From Kosakonia sp. H02 (GTDB taxonomy: Bacteria > Pseudomonadota > Gammaproteobacteria > Enterobacterales > Enterobacteriaceae): a stretch of DNA of 64,000 nucleotides. The stretch lies in contig CP131915.1 in NCBI GenBank assembly GCA_030704225.1, positions 2,728,001-2,792,000 of the forward strand, in the 5' to 3' direction. The notes under the pieces were generated by a model. That model saw only the letters and a program-made list of their open reading frames with translations. It made no database searches and was not told the DNA's origin. Both the position numbers and the translations under genes were made by a program. This document shows, piece by piece, positions 16,470 to 25,046 of the stretch (positions are counted from its first letter, which is position 1; every line of letters begins with the position of its first letter).

Positions 16470-17648
16470 TCACACATCCTTCACACGGCTGGTCAGCAGC
16501 AGCGTCACCAGCGAAATCCCCGCAATTCCCCAGTACACCGCGCCATGCCCAAAGCTTTGCGCCAGCGCGCCCTGGATAACTCCGGCCAGAATCACCCCGG
16601 TGGAGATGCTATTAGTAAACAGCGTGGTGGCAGAACCCGCGCGCCCCGGCATCAGATCCTGGAACCACAACATGCCAATCCCGGCAACAATACCGATAAA
16701 CACCGCATTAAAAATCTGCAACAGCAGCAGCGACGTCTGGCTATGGAAAAAGAGCAGGCCGCTATAAAACAGCACACCGGCGGTAACGGCGATCAGCATC
16801 ATCAGCCGCTTACCAAAACGCTTCACAAAATAGCCCGCAAGGATCATCGCCGGGATCTCCAGCCCCGCCGCCGTGCCCATTAAAATCCCCGCCAGCTTAT
16901 CCGGCAGGCCAAGCTCGAGGCTTATCCACAGCGGCATGTCGATGATGTACATGGTGTTGCAGGTCCACATCAGCGTCGAGGCAATAAACAGCATGCGCAC
17001 GTTCTTATCGCGCCAGCCGCTCACCTGCGTTACCGCTACGTCGGCAGGCTGCTCAATGCGCTTAACAGAGGGCAGCCAGAAGGCAATCAGCACCAGACTA
17101 ATGACAAACAGCCCGGCGGCGATAGAGAACATGGCGACAAAGCCATAATTGAGCGCCAGCATAAAGGCCAGCGGCGGGCCAATCACCCACGCCAGAGAAA
17201 GCTGCGCGCGCATCACCGAGCTAAACATCACCACTTCCCGCGCGGAGCTATCGGCATATTCACGCGCCAGCGCGAACAGCTGTGGCATGGCGGTATTAGC
17301 AAGTGACGCCAGCAGCACACCGCAGGTGATTAACGTCAGGTAGTGACGATTAAAGGCAAACAACAGCGCGTTGCCCACCGCCATCAGGCAACAAAAGAGG
17401 ATAAGTTTGCGGCGATCGCCCTGGCTATCGGATCGCTTTGCCAGCGCCAGGCTGACAAGGATCCCGGCAATGGCGTTGACGGTATAAAACAGTCCAATCC
17501 AGAACGGCTCTGCGCCCACTTCACGGCTGAGAAACAAGCTTAGCGTCGGGGCCTGAACCGCGCCGGCAACGCCCATCATAAAGGCGACGATCATAAACGC
17601 GATGTAAACACCGTTCAGGCGGCGTCCCATCGTCATTAACCAGAGCAT
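16470..17648 (-). CDS. setA: Sugar efflux transporter SetA
   Basis: Inner-membrane major facilitator superfamily exporter of lactose, glucose and glucose analogues. It has 392 residues, equal to E. coli, with about twelve hydrophobic segments. The MFS loop motif after the second helix reads AKRSDSQGDRRK. It lies directly downstream of SgrS on the same strand. In E. coli it is co-transcribed past the SgrS terminator and aids recovery from sugar-phosphate stress. A ribosome site AAGGAA precedes the ATG. Confidence 0.96.
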   Translation of the reverse strand: MLWLMTMGRRLNGVYIAFMIVAFMMGVAGAVQAPTLSLFLSREVGAEPFWIGLFYTVNAIAGILVSLALAKRSDSQGDRRKLILFCCLMAVGNALLFAFNRHYLTLITCGVLLASLANTAMPQLFALAREYADSSAREVVMFSSVMRAQLSLAWVIGPPLAFMLALNYGFVAMFSIAAGLFVISLVLIAFWLPSVKRIEQPADVAVTQVSGWRDKNVRMLFIASTLMWTCNTMYIIDMPLWISLELGLPDKLAGILMGTAAGLEIPAMILAGYFVKRFGKRLMMLIAVTAGVLFYSGLLFFHSQTSLLLLQIFNAVFIGIVAGIGMLWFQDLMPGRAGSATTLFTNSISTGVILAGVIQGALAQSFGHGAVYWGIAGISLVTLLLTSRVKDV

Positions 17649-17694
17649 GGTATTTCCTTGTTAAAAGCGGCAAAAAGCGTTGAAAGCATAAACG

Positions 17695-17829
17695 AAAAAA
17701 GCCAGCAAAAACATTTTGCTGGCGGGTGCATTCGCACTTAATACTCAGTCACACATGATGGCCGCGATTAAGCCTTTAAAGCAGGCGTTGTCATTTCCCC
17801 ACTTCGCCCGGCACTTCCTCGCTTTCATC
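17695..17829 (-). ncRNA. sgrS: Small RNA SgrS (short form)
   Basis: Hfq-dependent sRNA that pairs with ptsG mRNA during glucose-phosphate stress. The ptsG-pairing segment GTGTGACTGAGTATT (17740-17754) is identical to E. coli. It is followed by the terminator hairpin GCCAGCAAAA / TTTTGCTGGC with loop ACA and six T. The 5' end, GATGAAAGC, resembles the E. coli start, giving about 135 nt against 227 nt in E. coli. No SgrT-like coding sequence is present. It is divergent from sgrR, whose product activates it in E. coli. The exact 5' end is inferred. Confidence 0.88.
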
Positions 17830-17896
17830 GAAGAGAATTATTGGCTTAATATAGGGAAAAATAAATTGCTGAGTTTTTCTCGGGAGTTCCCCTTTT

Positions 17897-19552
17897 ATGT
17901 CGACCGGCCGTCTACAACAACAGTTCATCCGTCTGTGGCAATGCTGCGATGGAAAGTCTCAGGAAACCACGCTTAATGAACTGGCGGAGCTACTGAATTG
18001 CTCGCGCCGCCATATGCGCACACTGCTGAACACCATGCAGGAACGCGGCTGGCTGACGTGGGAAGCCGAAGCCGGTCGCGGCAAACGCTCGCGTCTCAGT
18101 TTTCTTTATACCGGCCTTGCACTCCAGCAACAGCGCGCGGAAGACCTGCTGGAGCAGGATCGCATCGATCAACTGGTGCAACTGGTGGGAGACAAAACCG
18201 CCGTGCGCCAGATGCTGGTTTCGCATCTCGGGCGAAGCTTTCGCCAGGGGCGGCACATCCTGCGCGTACTCTATTACCGTCCGCTGCGCAACCTGCTTCC
18301 CGGTACACCGCTGCGGCGTTCCGAAACCCACATTGCGCGGCAAATCTTCAGTACCTTAACGCGTATAAATGAGGAAAACGGGGAACTGGAAGCCGATATC
18401 GCCCATCACTGGAAAGCGATTTCCCCTTTACACTGGCGTTTTTATTTACGTCCCGGCATCCATTTTCACCACGGACGCGAGCTGGAAATGAGCGATGTGA
18501 TTGCGTCATTGCAACGCGCCAGCGCCCTGCCGCTCTATTCGCATATTCGAGAAGTGGTCTCCCCTACGCCGTGGACGCTGGATATCCATCTTTCGCAGCC
18601 GGATAACTGGCTACCGTGGCTGATGGGCCATGTGCCGTCGATGATTTTGCCCCACGACTGGAGCACGCTGCCTAATTTTGCCAGCCAGCCGATTGGCACC
18701 GGTCCTTATGCCGTGACGCGCAATACCAGCAACCAGCTTAAAATCCACGCCTTTGAGGATTACTTCGGTTTTCGGGCGCTGATTGATGAAGTCAACGTCT
18801 GGGTGCTGACCGATCTGGCTGACGAACCGGCCTGCGGCCTGACGCTGGAAGGCCCAACCGAGGGCGAAAAAGCGGTGGAAAGCCGCCTGGAAGAGGGTTG
18901 TTACTATCTGCTGTTTGACGCGCGATCCAGCCGGGGTGCGAATCCGGCGGTCAGAGAGTGGGTCAGCCATATCCTCTCGCCGACCAATTTGCTGTGGCAT
19001 GCCAGCGAGCATAACCAGCGTTACTGGTTCCCGGCCTATGGTTTATTGCCACGCTGGCACCACGCCCGCCCCGGCAGCGGTGAAAAGCCCGCCGGGCTGG
19101 AAACACTCACGCTCACGTTTTATCGCGAGCACAACGAGCACGAAGCGATTGCCCAAACCATGAGCACGCTGCTCGCGGAGCACGGCGTAAAACTGATTAC
19201 GCAGGACGTGGATTACGACGAGTGGCATCGCGGCGAAACCCACAGCGATATCTGGCTCAATAGCGCCAATTTCACCCTGCCGCTCGATTTCTCGGTCTTC
19301 GCCAATCTGTATGAAGTGCCATTGTTGCAGCACTGCATTCCCCTCGACTGGCAGGCGGACGCCGCCCGCTGGCGCGCCGGGGAGATGAACCTTGCCGTCT
19401 GGTCGCAACAGTTGCTGGCAAGCAAAGCGATTGTGCCGCTAATCCACCACTGGCTCAGGATCCAGGGCCAGCGCACCATGCGCGGTCTGCGTATGAACAC
19501 CCTCGGCTGGTTTGATTTTAAATCCGCCTGGTTTGCGCCGCCGGATCCGTAA
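17897..19552 (+). CDS. sgrR: Transcriptional regulator SgrR
   Basis: Activator of sgrS under sugar-phosphate stress. The 551-residue product equals E. coli in length. An N-terminal winged helix-turn-helix (about 1-110, with LNELAELLNCSRRHMRTLL) is joined to a C-terminal domain like the solute-binding proteins of ABC oligopeptide/nickel transporters, presumed to sense a small molecule. The short gap to sgrS, read in the opposite direction, must hold both promoters. The C-terminus NTLGWFDFKSAWFAPPDP is identical to E. coli. Confidence 0.96.
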   Translation: MSTGRLQQQFIRLWQCCDGKSQETTLNELAELLNCSRRHMRTLLNTMQERGWLTWEAEAGRGKRSRLSFLYTGLALQQQRAEDLLEQDRIDQLVQLVGDKTAVRQMLVSHLGRSFRQGRHILRVLYYRPLRNLLPGTPLRRSETHIARQIFSTLTRINEENGELEADIAHHWKAISPLHWRFYLRPGIHFHHGRELEMSDVIASLQRASALPLYSHIREVVSPTPWTLDIHLSQPDNWLPWLMGHVPSMILPHDWSTLPNFASQPIGTGPYAVTRNTSNQLKIHAFEDYFGFRALIDEVNVWVLTDLADEPACGLTLEGPTEGEKAVESRLEEGCYYLLFDARSSRGANPAVREWVSHILSPTNLLWHASEHNQRYWFPAYGLLPRWHHARPGSGEKPAGLETLTLTFYREHNEHEAIAQTMSTLLAEHGVKLITQDVDYDEWHRGETHSDIWLNSANFTLPLDFSVFANLYEVPLLQHCIPLDWQADAARWRAGEMNLAVWSQQLLASKAIVPLIHHWLRIQGQRTMRGLRMNTLGWFDFKSAWFAPPDP

Positions 19553-19590
19553 GGCTTTCGCATTTTTTACCAAATCATTACAATACGGCG

Positions 19591-19720
19591 TTCTCAACGG
19601 GGTGCTGCGCGTTGCGCGTGTGCTGAGAAAATACCCGTCGAACCTGATCCGGATAACGCCGGCGAAGGGATTTGAGGCTCCTTCTCAAAATCCTTTGCCA
19701 CCCATTTTTGAGGTGCAAAG
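19591..19720 (+). promoter_or_regulatory. TPP riboswitch (THI element) upstream of thiB
   Basis: The aptamer core is clear: GGGGTGC (19599-19605), CTGAGA (19623-19628), ACCTGATC with GGATAA (about 19642-19656), and GAAGGGA before the closing strand. P1 pairs CTCAA (19593-19597) with TTGAG (19672-19676). Downstream, CTCAAAA (19684-19690) can pair with TTTTGAG (19706-19712), which covers the GAGGTG ribosome site of thiB. There is no T-run, so control is probably translational. Confidence 0.93.
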
Positions 19721-20703
19721 TGTTAAAAAAATCTCTGCTATGCCTGCTGTTTCTTGCCGCGCCCGTTTTCGCTAAACCTGTGCTGACGGTTTATACCTAC
19801 GACTCCTTCGCCGCCGACTGGGGGCCAGGCCCGGCGGTGAAAAAAGCCTTTGAAGCCGACTGCAACTGCGAACTGAAATTCGTGGCGCTGGAAGATGGCG
19901 TTTCGCTGCTCAACCGCCTGCGCATGGAAGGCAAAAACAGCAAAGCCGATGTGGTGCTTGGGCTGGATAACAACCTGCTGGAAGCGGCAACGCAAACCAA
20001 ACTGTTCGCCAAAAGCAATGTGCCAACCGATGCGGTCAACGTGCCTGGCGGCTGGAAGAACGACACCTTTGTCCCGTTCGATTACGGCTGGTTCGCCTTT
20101 GTCTACGATAAAAATAAACTGAAAAACCCGCCGACAAGCCTGAAAGAGCTGGTCGAGAGCGAGCAGAAATGGCGCGTTATTTACGAAGACCCGCGCACCA
20201 GCACGCCAGGGCTTGGCCTGCTGTTGTGGGTGCAAAAAGTCTACGGCGATAAAGCGCCGCAGGCCTGGCAGAAGCTGGCGGCCAAAACCGTCACCGTCAC
20301 CAAAGGCTGGAGCGAAGCCTACGGCCTGTTCCTGAAAGGGGAAAGCGACCTGGTGCTGAGCTACACCACATCTCCGGCGTACCACATTATCGAAGAGAAA
20401 AAAGAGAACTACGCGGCGGCGAATTTCAGCGAAGGCCACTATTTGCAGGTCGAAGTCGCTGCCCGCACCGCCGCCAGCAAGCAGCCCGAGCTTGCAGAAA
20501 AATTCCTTAAGTTTATGGTTTCACCCGCGTTCCAGAACACCATTCCTGGCGGTAACTGGATGTACCCGGTCAGCAATGTGGCGCTGCCTGCGGGCTTTGA
20601 CCAACTGGCAAAACCGCAAACCTCCCTTGAATTTACGCCGCAGGACGTCGCCACCCAGCGCGCTAACTGGATCAATGCATGGCAACGCGCCGTCAGCCGC
20701 TGA
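19720..20703 (+). CDS. thiB: Thiamine ABC transporter, periplasmic binding protein
   Basis: Periplasmic receptor for thiamine and its phosphates (also called TbpA). The start is GTG at 19720 after a GAGGTG site, giving 327 residues as in E. coli. A longer ATG reading would run into the riboswitch. The signal peptide is about residues 1-18 (ending APVFA before KPVLTVYTYDSF), and the mature protein has the ABC solute-binding fold. It overlaps thiP by 25 nt. Expression is expected to fall when thiamine diphosphate is abundant. Confidence 0.97.
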   Translation: MLKKSLLCLLFLAAPVFAKPVLTVYTYDSFAADWGPGPAVKKAFEADCNCELKFVALEDGVSLLNRLRMEGKNSKADVVLGLDNNLLEAATQTKLFAKSNVPTDAVNVPGGWKNDTFVPFDYGWFAFVYDKNKLKNPPTSLKELVESEQKWRVIYEDPRTSTPGLGLLLWVQKVYGDKAPQAWQKLAAKTVTVTKGWSEAYGLFLKGESDLVLSYTTSPAYHIIEEKKENYAAANFSEGHYLQVEVAARTAASKQPELAEKFLKFMVSPAFQNTIPGGNWMYPVSNVALPAGFDQLAKPQTSLEFTPQDVATQRANWINAWQRAVSR

Positions 20704-22289
20704 TCGCCGGCTGGCTGCTTCCCGGCCTCACCGCTGCCACCTTGATGGTGGCGGTGGCGCTGGCGGCCTTTCTCGCGCTGTGGCAAAACGCGCCCACCAG
20801 CGGGTTGTCTGACTTTTTACAGGACAGCTACCTGTGGCATGTGGTGCGCTTCTCGTTCTGGCAGGCGTTTCTCTCTGCCCTGCTCTCCGTGGTTCCGGCG
20901 ATCTTTCTTGCCCGTGCGCTCTACCGACGGCGTTTTCCCGGCCGCCTGATGCTGCTGCGCCTGTGCGCGATGACGCTGATCCTGCCGGTGCTGGTGGCAG
21001 TGTTTGGCATTCTCAGCGTTTATGGTCGCCAGGGTTGGCTGGCGTCGCTCAGCCAGGCTTTCGGGCTGGAGTGGACCTTTTCGCCCTACGGCTTACAGGG
21101 CATTTTGCTGGCGCACATCTTTTTTAACCTGCCGATGGCCTCGCGCCTGCTGTTGCAACAACTGGAACTTATTCCCGGCGAGCAGCGCCAGTTAGCGGCA
21201 CAACTGGGAATGCGCGGCTGGGCATTCTTCCGTTTCGTTGAATGGCCGTGGCTGCGCCGCCAGATCCCGCCGGTTGCGGCACTCATCTTTATGCTCTGCT
21301 TCGCCAGTTTCGCCACTGTTTTGTCGCTGGGCGGCGGGCCGCAGGCCACCACCATTGAATTAGCCATTTATCAGGCCCTGAGTTTTGATTACGATCCGGC
21401 CCGCGCGGCAATGCTGGCGCTGATCCAGATGATCTGCTGCCTGGGGCTGGTGCTGCTCAGCCAGCGCCTGAGCAAAGCCATTGCCGTTGGTAGCCATCAA
21501 ATTCAGGGCTGGCGCAACCCGGAACAGACGCGCGTTAGCCGCATTACGGATATCACGCTGATCGTACTGGCGCTGTTGTTACTGCTGCCGCCGCTGCTGG
21601 CGGTAATGGTTGATGGCCTCAATCTCAGTTTGCTGAAGGTACTCGCACAACCGGTGCTGTGGCAGGCGGTATGGACATCGCTGCGCATCGCGCTGGCCGC
21701 CGGATTACTGTGCGTGGTGCTCACCATGATGTTGCTCTGGAGCAGCCGTGAGCTACGCGCCCGCCAGCGGGTAATGGCCGGGCAAACGCTGGAACTCAGC
21801 GGCATGCTGATCCTGGCGATGCCGGGCATTGTACTGGCGACCGGATTCTTTTTGCTGCTCAATAACACGGTCGGCCTGCCGACCTCCGCCGACGGCATCG
21901 TGATTTTCACCAACGCCTTAATGGCTATCCCCTACGCGCTAAAAGTGCTGGAAAACCCGATGCGCGATATTACCGCGCGTTACTCGATGCTTTGCCAGTC
22001 GCTGGATATCCAGGGCTTTCGCCGCCTGCGGGTGGTGGAACTGCGCGCGCTGAAACGCCCACTGGCGCAGGCGCTGGCCTTTGCCTGTGTGCTGTCGATT
22101 GGCGATTTCGGCGTGGTGGCGCTGTTTGGCAATGACGAGTTCCGTACGCTACCGTTTTATCTCTATCAGCAAATTGGCTCGTATCGCAGCCAGGACGGCG
22201 CGGTCACTGCGCTTATCCTCCTGCTGCTGTGCTTTTTATTATTCACTGTGATTGAAAAACTACCGGGCCGCGATGCTAAAACTGATTGA
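20679..22289 (+). CDS. thiP: Thiamine ABC transporter, permease
   Basis: Inner-membrane channel subunit for thiamine import. It has 536 residues, as in E. coli, built from two tandem binding-protein-dependent permease domains with about twelve membrane segments in total. EAA-type loops that contact ThiQ lie around QLAAQLGMRGWAFFRFVEWP and in the second half near LCQSLDIQGFRRLRVVELRA. It overlaps both thiB (25 nt) and thiQ (17 nt), indicating coupled translation. Confidence 0.97.
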   Translation: MATRRQPLIAGWLLPGLTAATLMVAVALAAFLALWQNAPTSGLSDFLQDSYLWHVVRFSFWQAFLSALLSVVPAIFLARALYRRRFPGRLMLLRLCAMTLILPVLVAVFGILSVYGRQGWLASLSQAFGLEWTFSPYGLQGILLAHIFFNLPMASRLLLQQLELIPGEQRQLAAQLGMRGWAFFRFVEWPWLRRQIPPVAALIFMLCFASFATVLSLGGGPQATTIELAIYQALSFDYDPARAAMLALIQMICCLGLVLLSQRLSKAIAVGSHQIQGWRNPEQTRVSRITDITLIVLALLLLLPPLLAVMVDGLNLSLLKVLAQPVLWQAVWTSLRIALAAGLLCVVLTMMLLWSSRELRARQRVMAGQTLELSGMLILAMPGIVLATGFFLLLNNTVGLPTSADGIVIFTNALMAIPYALKVLENPMRDITARYSMLCQSLDIQGFRRLRVVELRALKRPLAQALAFACVLSIGDFGVVALFGNDEFRTLPFYLYQQIGSYRSQDGAVTALILLLLCFLLFTVIEKLPGRDAKTD

Positions 22290-22974
22290 TGTCACCTGGC
22301 TTTACCAGCACCTGCCAATGCGCTTTACCCTTTCTGTTGAACAGGGTGAGCAAATTGCCGTTCTCGGCCCCAGCGGCGCGGGCAAAAGCACGCTGCTGAA
22401 CCTGATCGCTGGCTTTCTCACCCCGGCCAGCGGTGCGATTATGATTGGCGGCGAGGATCACACCCGCACACCGCCATCGCGCCGCCCGGTATCGATGCTG
22501 TTTCAGGAAAATAATCTTTTTACCCACCTGACGGTGCGCCAGAACATTGGCCTGGGGCTGAACCCTGGGCTGAAGCTGAATGCAGAGCAGCAAAGCAAAC
22601 TCAACGAGATTGCCGCCACCATGGGGCTGGATGAATTGCTGGACCGCCTGCCGGAGCAGCTTTCCGGCGGCCAGCGTCAACGCGTAGCGCTGGCCCGCTG
22701 CCTGGTGCGTGAACAGCCGGTACTGCTGCTGGATGAGCCTTTTTCGGCGCTCGATCCCGCCCTGCGCCAGGAGATGCTCGCGCTGGTGCAGTCGGTGTGT
22801 CGTCGTCAGCAATTAACGCTATTGATGGTGTCGCACAGCGTGGAAGATGCCGCCCGCATCGCCGCGCGTGCGCTGGTGATTGCCGATGGGCGCATCGCCT
22901 GGGATGGTTCAACCGAGGAACTGCTGAGCGGCAAATCATCGGTCTCTGAATTGCTGGGTATTCGCGGTCAGTGA
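22273..22974 (+). CDS. thiQ: Thiamine ABC transporter, ATP-binding protein
   Basis: Cytoplasmic ATPase that powers ThiBP. It has 233 residues from the ATG at 22273 (E. coli 232); the upstream in-frame ATG lies deeper in thiP and is not favoured. Walker A is GPSGAGKST near residue 34, the Q-loop sits in LFQENNLF, the ABC signature is LSGGQRQRVALARC and Walker B is LLLDEPFSALD. The last 7 nt overlap the end of yabI, which converges from the other strand. Confidence 0.97.
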   Translation: MLKLIDVTWLYQHLPMRFTLSVEQGEQIAVLGPSGAGKSTLLNLIAGFLTPASGAIMIGGEDHTRTPPSRRPVSMLFQENNLFTHLTVRQNIGLGLNPGLKLNAEQQSKLNEIAATMGLDELLDRLPEQLSGGQRQRVALARCLVREQPVLLLDEPFSALDPALRQEMLALVQSVCRRQQLTLLMVSHSVEDAARIAARALVIADGRIAWDGSTEELLSGKSSVSELLGIRGQ

Positions 22975-23738
22975 CCGCGCACTACGTTGCCAAGAATATC
23001 AAGGTAGATTGGCATCAGCGGGTGTTGCGCCAGCGCGACTATCGCCGCGATGGCAATCACCATCATGCCCGGAGCCAGCCACAGCAAGCGCTGGCGTGGC
23101 AGATAAGCCGTTAAGCGATCCCTGCCCGATTTCCCCGTGCGCCACAAACGCCAGCCCAGCCAACAGGCCAGCCACAGCACGATTGCCGTCAGCAACAGCA
23201 GCCATTTGAAGTTGCCGCTTTGCATATCGGCAGGAATGTCGATTGCCGCACCGGCCAGAATGCCGGGCAGAAAGTAGAATGGCGGCCAAAACAGGCAGCC
23301 AATAATATTAGGCGGCAGAAATTTGCTGACCGGCAAATCCAGCATCCCCGCCACCATCGGCACCAGCGGGCGCGTTGGCCCGACGAAACGCCCCACCAGA
23401 ATGGTAAACAGGCTGTGCTGATGCAGCGCATGTTCGGTTTTATCCAGCAGCGCTTTGTTCTTTTTCAGAAACGACCAGCGGTGCAGCGGTTTTTTGAAGC
23501 GCCAGCCCAGCCAGAACGAGATCCAGTCCCCGAGCAGACAGCCAACAATACCCGCTAACCACGCCTGCCAGAAATTCACTTCGCCGCTGCCAATCAGCGC
23601 GCCCAGCCCCGCCATCATTACCGTGCCGGGCAGAATAAGCCCGACCAGCGCCAGAGATTCGAAAAACGCCACCAGCGCGATAGCCACCAGCGAGTAAGGG
23701 GCAGATTGGGTAACAAAGTGTTCCAGCAAGGCTTGCAT
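22968..23738 (-). CDS. yabI: DedA family inner-membrane protein YabI
   Basis: Member of the DedA family, polytopic membrane proteins linked to lipid-carrier (undecaprenyl phosphate, phosphatidylethanolamine) translocation and proton-motive-force homeostasis. It has 256 residues (E. coli YabI 254). Family features present are the reentrant-type stretch FFESLALVGLILPG, the GDWISFWLGW segment, and LVGRFVGPTRPLVPMVAGM, the conserved F/GRF-P-R motif. The exact substrate of this paralog is not settled. It converges on thiQ and lies between thiBPQ and araC as in E. coli. Confidence 0.93.
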   Translation of the reverse strand: MQALLEHFVTQSAPYSLVAIALVAFFESLALVGLILPGTVMMAGLGALIGSGEVNFWQAWLAGIVGCLLGDWISFWLGWRFKKPLHRWSFLKKNKALLDKTEHALHQHSLFTILVGRFVGPTRPLVPMVAGMLDLPVSKFLPPNIIGCLFWPPFYFLPGILAGAAIDIPADMQSGNFKWLLLLTAIVLWLACWLGWRLWRTGKSGRDRLTAYLPRQRLLWLAPGMMVIAIAAIVALAQHPLMPIYLDILGNVVRGH

Positions 23739-23864
23739 AAGCGGTCCTGTTCAGCATGAAGGCTGGATTCTCCGGAGGTCGTCCGCGAGCGTCAAGCTTT
23801 CAATTATCTGAATCTTTACTACTTATGTCAGATTGCAGAACAGATTATTGCCATTCTTTACGCT

Positions 23865-24710
23865 TCATTCACATCCGGCACGGAATTCGCTCGGGCTGGC
23901 TCCGGTGCATTTTTTAAACACCCGCGAAAAGTAGAGTTGATCGTCAAAGCCGACATTGCGCCCGACGCTGGCAATCGGCATGCGCGTGGTGCTTAGCAAC
24001 AGTTTTGCCTGGCTGATGCGCTGATCCTCACGCCAGCTCAGCACGCTCACGCCCAGTTGCTGGCGAAACAGGTGCGATAAGCGCGACGGCGACAGGCACA
24101 CATGCTGCGCGACGCTGGCAATGTCGAAATGGTTATCCGCCAGATGGTCGCTGATGTACTGGCAGGCGTCGCGCACGCGGTTATCCAGCGGCGGATTGAG
24201 TGACTCATTAATCGCCTCCATGCGCCGCAGGAGCAGTTGTTCCAGCAGATTAATGGCAAGATGTTCGGCATAGCGCCCGCCGCTTTGGCCTGCATCGATA
24301 ATTTGCGCGAACAGGTCGCGAAAACGCTGCATATGGGCATCATCAGGACGATAAAACCCGGTTTGCGCAAACAGCGTCGGCCAGTTTAACCATTCATGCC
24401 AGTAGGCGCGCGGGCGGAAATAGACCCACTGGTGATACCACGCCGAGGCGTCCGGGTGGCGGCCATAGTGGTGAATCTCCCCCGGCGGGAACAACAAAAT
24501 ATCGCCTGGACGGCAGATAAACTGTTTGCCCTGGTTTATCACTACCCCTTCACCGCGCACGGTCAGGTTGAGGATATAGCCCTTCATCCCCAGCGGCCGG
24601 TCGATAAAAAAGTCGAGATAGCTTTCAGATTCAATGGGTGTCAGCCCCGCCACCAGGTGCGCATTAAACGAGTACCCCGGCAGCAGTGGATCATTTTGTG
24701 ATTCGGCCAT
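23865..24710 (-). CDS. araC: Arabinose operon regulator AraC
   Basis: Dual regulator of araBAD. Without arabinose it loops between O2 and I1; with arabinose it occupies I1-I2 and activates. The start is the ATG giving MAESQNDPLLPGYSF, with AGGAG 10 nt upstream. A longer reading by 27 residues would run through operator O2 and is rejected. It has 281 residues: an N-terminal arm and cupin dimerisation domain, then two helix-turn-helix motifs (NFDIASVAQHVCLSPSRLSH-type). It ends at FRAGCE, 11 residues earlier than E. coli AraC, as in Salmonella. Confidence 0.97.
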   Translation of the reverse strand: MAESQNDPLLPGYSFNAHLVAGLTPIESESYLDFFIDRPLGMKGYILNLTVRGEGVVINQGKQFICRPGDILLFPPGEIHHYGRHPDASAWYHQWVYFRPRAYWHEWLNWPTLFAQTGFYRPDDAHMQRFRDLFAQIIDAGQSGGRYAEHLAINLLEQLLLRRMEAINESLNPPLDNRVRDACQYISDHLADNHFDIASVAQHVCLSPSRLSHLFRQQLGVSVLSWREDQRISQAKLLLSTTRMPIASVGRNVGFDDQLYFSRVFKKCTGASPSEFRAGCE

Positions 24711-24737
24711 AAACGCAATACTCCTGTCCCCGGTGAG

Positions 24738-24754
24738 GAAACCAATTGTCCATA
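24738..24754. promoter_or_regulatory. AraC operator araO2
   Basis: The 17-nt element GAAACCAATTGTCCATA is identical to the E. coli O2 half-site and lies in the araC leader, 28 nt upstream of the araC start. It is the distant partner for the repression loop with araI1, about 210 nt away. Confidence 0.9.
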
Positions 24755-24881
24755 TTGTGAGTTCCGTCATTTCGCTGCCACTGGCGGGCAAGCCGCGTAA
24801 ACACTGGCGTTACTTAATCCCGCCAGATAAAAGCGATTACGCCTTTTTAATGCCTTCAGACAGGGCGAAAACGGATAACGA

Positions 24882-24917
24882 AAGTGTCTATAAAGGTGGC
24901 AGAAATGTCCACATCGA
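24882..24917. promoter_or_regulatory. AraC operator araO1
   Basis: The stretch starting AGTGTCTATAAAGGTGGCAG and continuing AAATGTCCACA closely resembles E. coli O1 (paired half-sites), located between araO2 and the CRP site. AraC bound here represses its own promoter. Confidence 0.75.
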
Positions 24918-24939
24918 ATTTTTGCACGGCGTCACACTT
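24918..24939. promoter_or_regulatory. CRP-cAMP site of the ara control region
   Basis: On the minus strand the site reads AAGTGTGACGCCGTGCAAAA, with a good TGTGA half and a weaker second half, in the same position as the E. coli ara CRP site between O1 and I1. It supports catabolite control of both promoters. Confidence 0.85.
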
Positions 24940-24949
24940 TGCCATGGCA

Positions 24950-25013
24950 TAGCAATTTCATCCATAAGATTAGCGGATCCTGCCTGACGGTTTTTGCCCC
25001 CGCTCACTATCGT
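24950..25013 (+). promoter_or_regulatory. araI1-I2 and PBAD promoter
   Basis: I1 is TAGCAATTTCATCCATA (24950-24966) and I2 is TAGCGGATCCTGCCTGA (24971-24987), 21 nt apart as in E. coli. I2 overlaps the -35 CTGACG (24984-24989), which is 18 nt from the -10 TATCGT (25008-25013). The poor -35 fits an activator-dependent promoter. Confidence 0.9.
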
Positions 25014-25046
25014 TTTTCTAACGGTTATTCTTATGGAGCAACAAGC

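Noticed and set aside
17745..17828. The small frame in SgrS as a true SgrT
   Set aside because: It shares none of the SgrT core residues and has no ribosome site in the predicted transcript; kept only as a finding to test.
24711..24791. N-terminal extension of AraC by 27 residues
   Set aside because: It would run through operator O2 and matches no AraC; the ATG at 24710 has a proper ribosome site.
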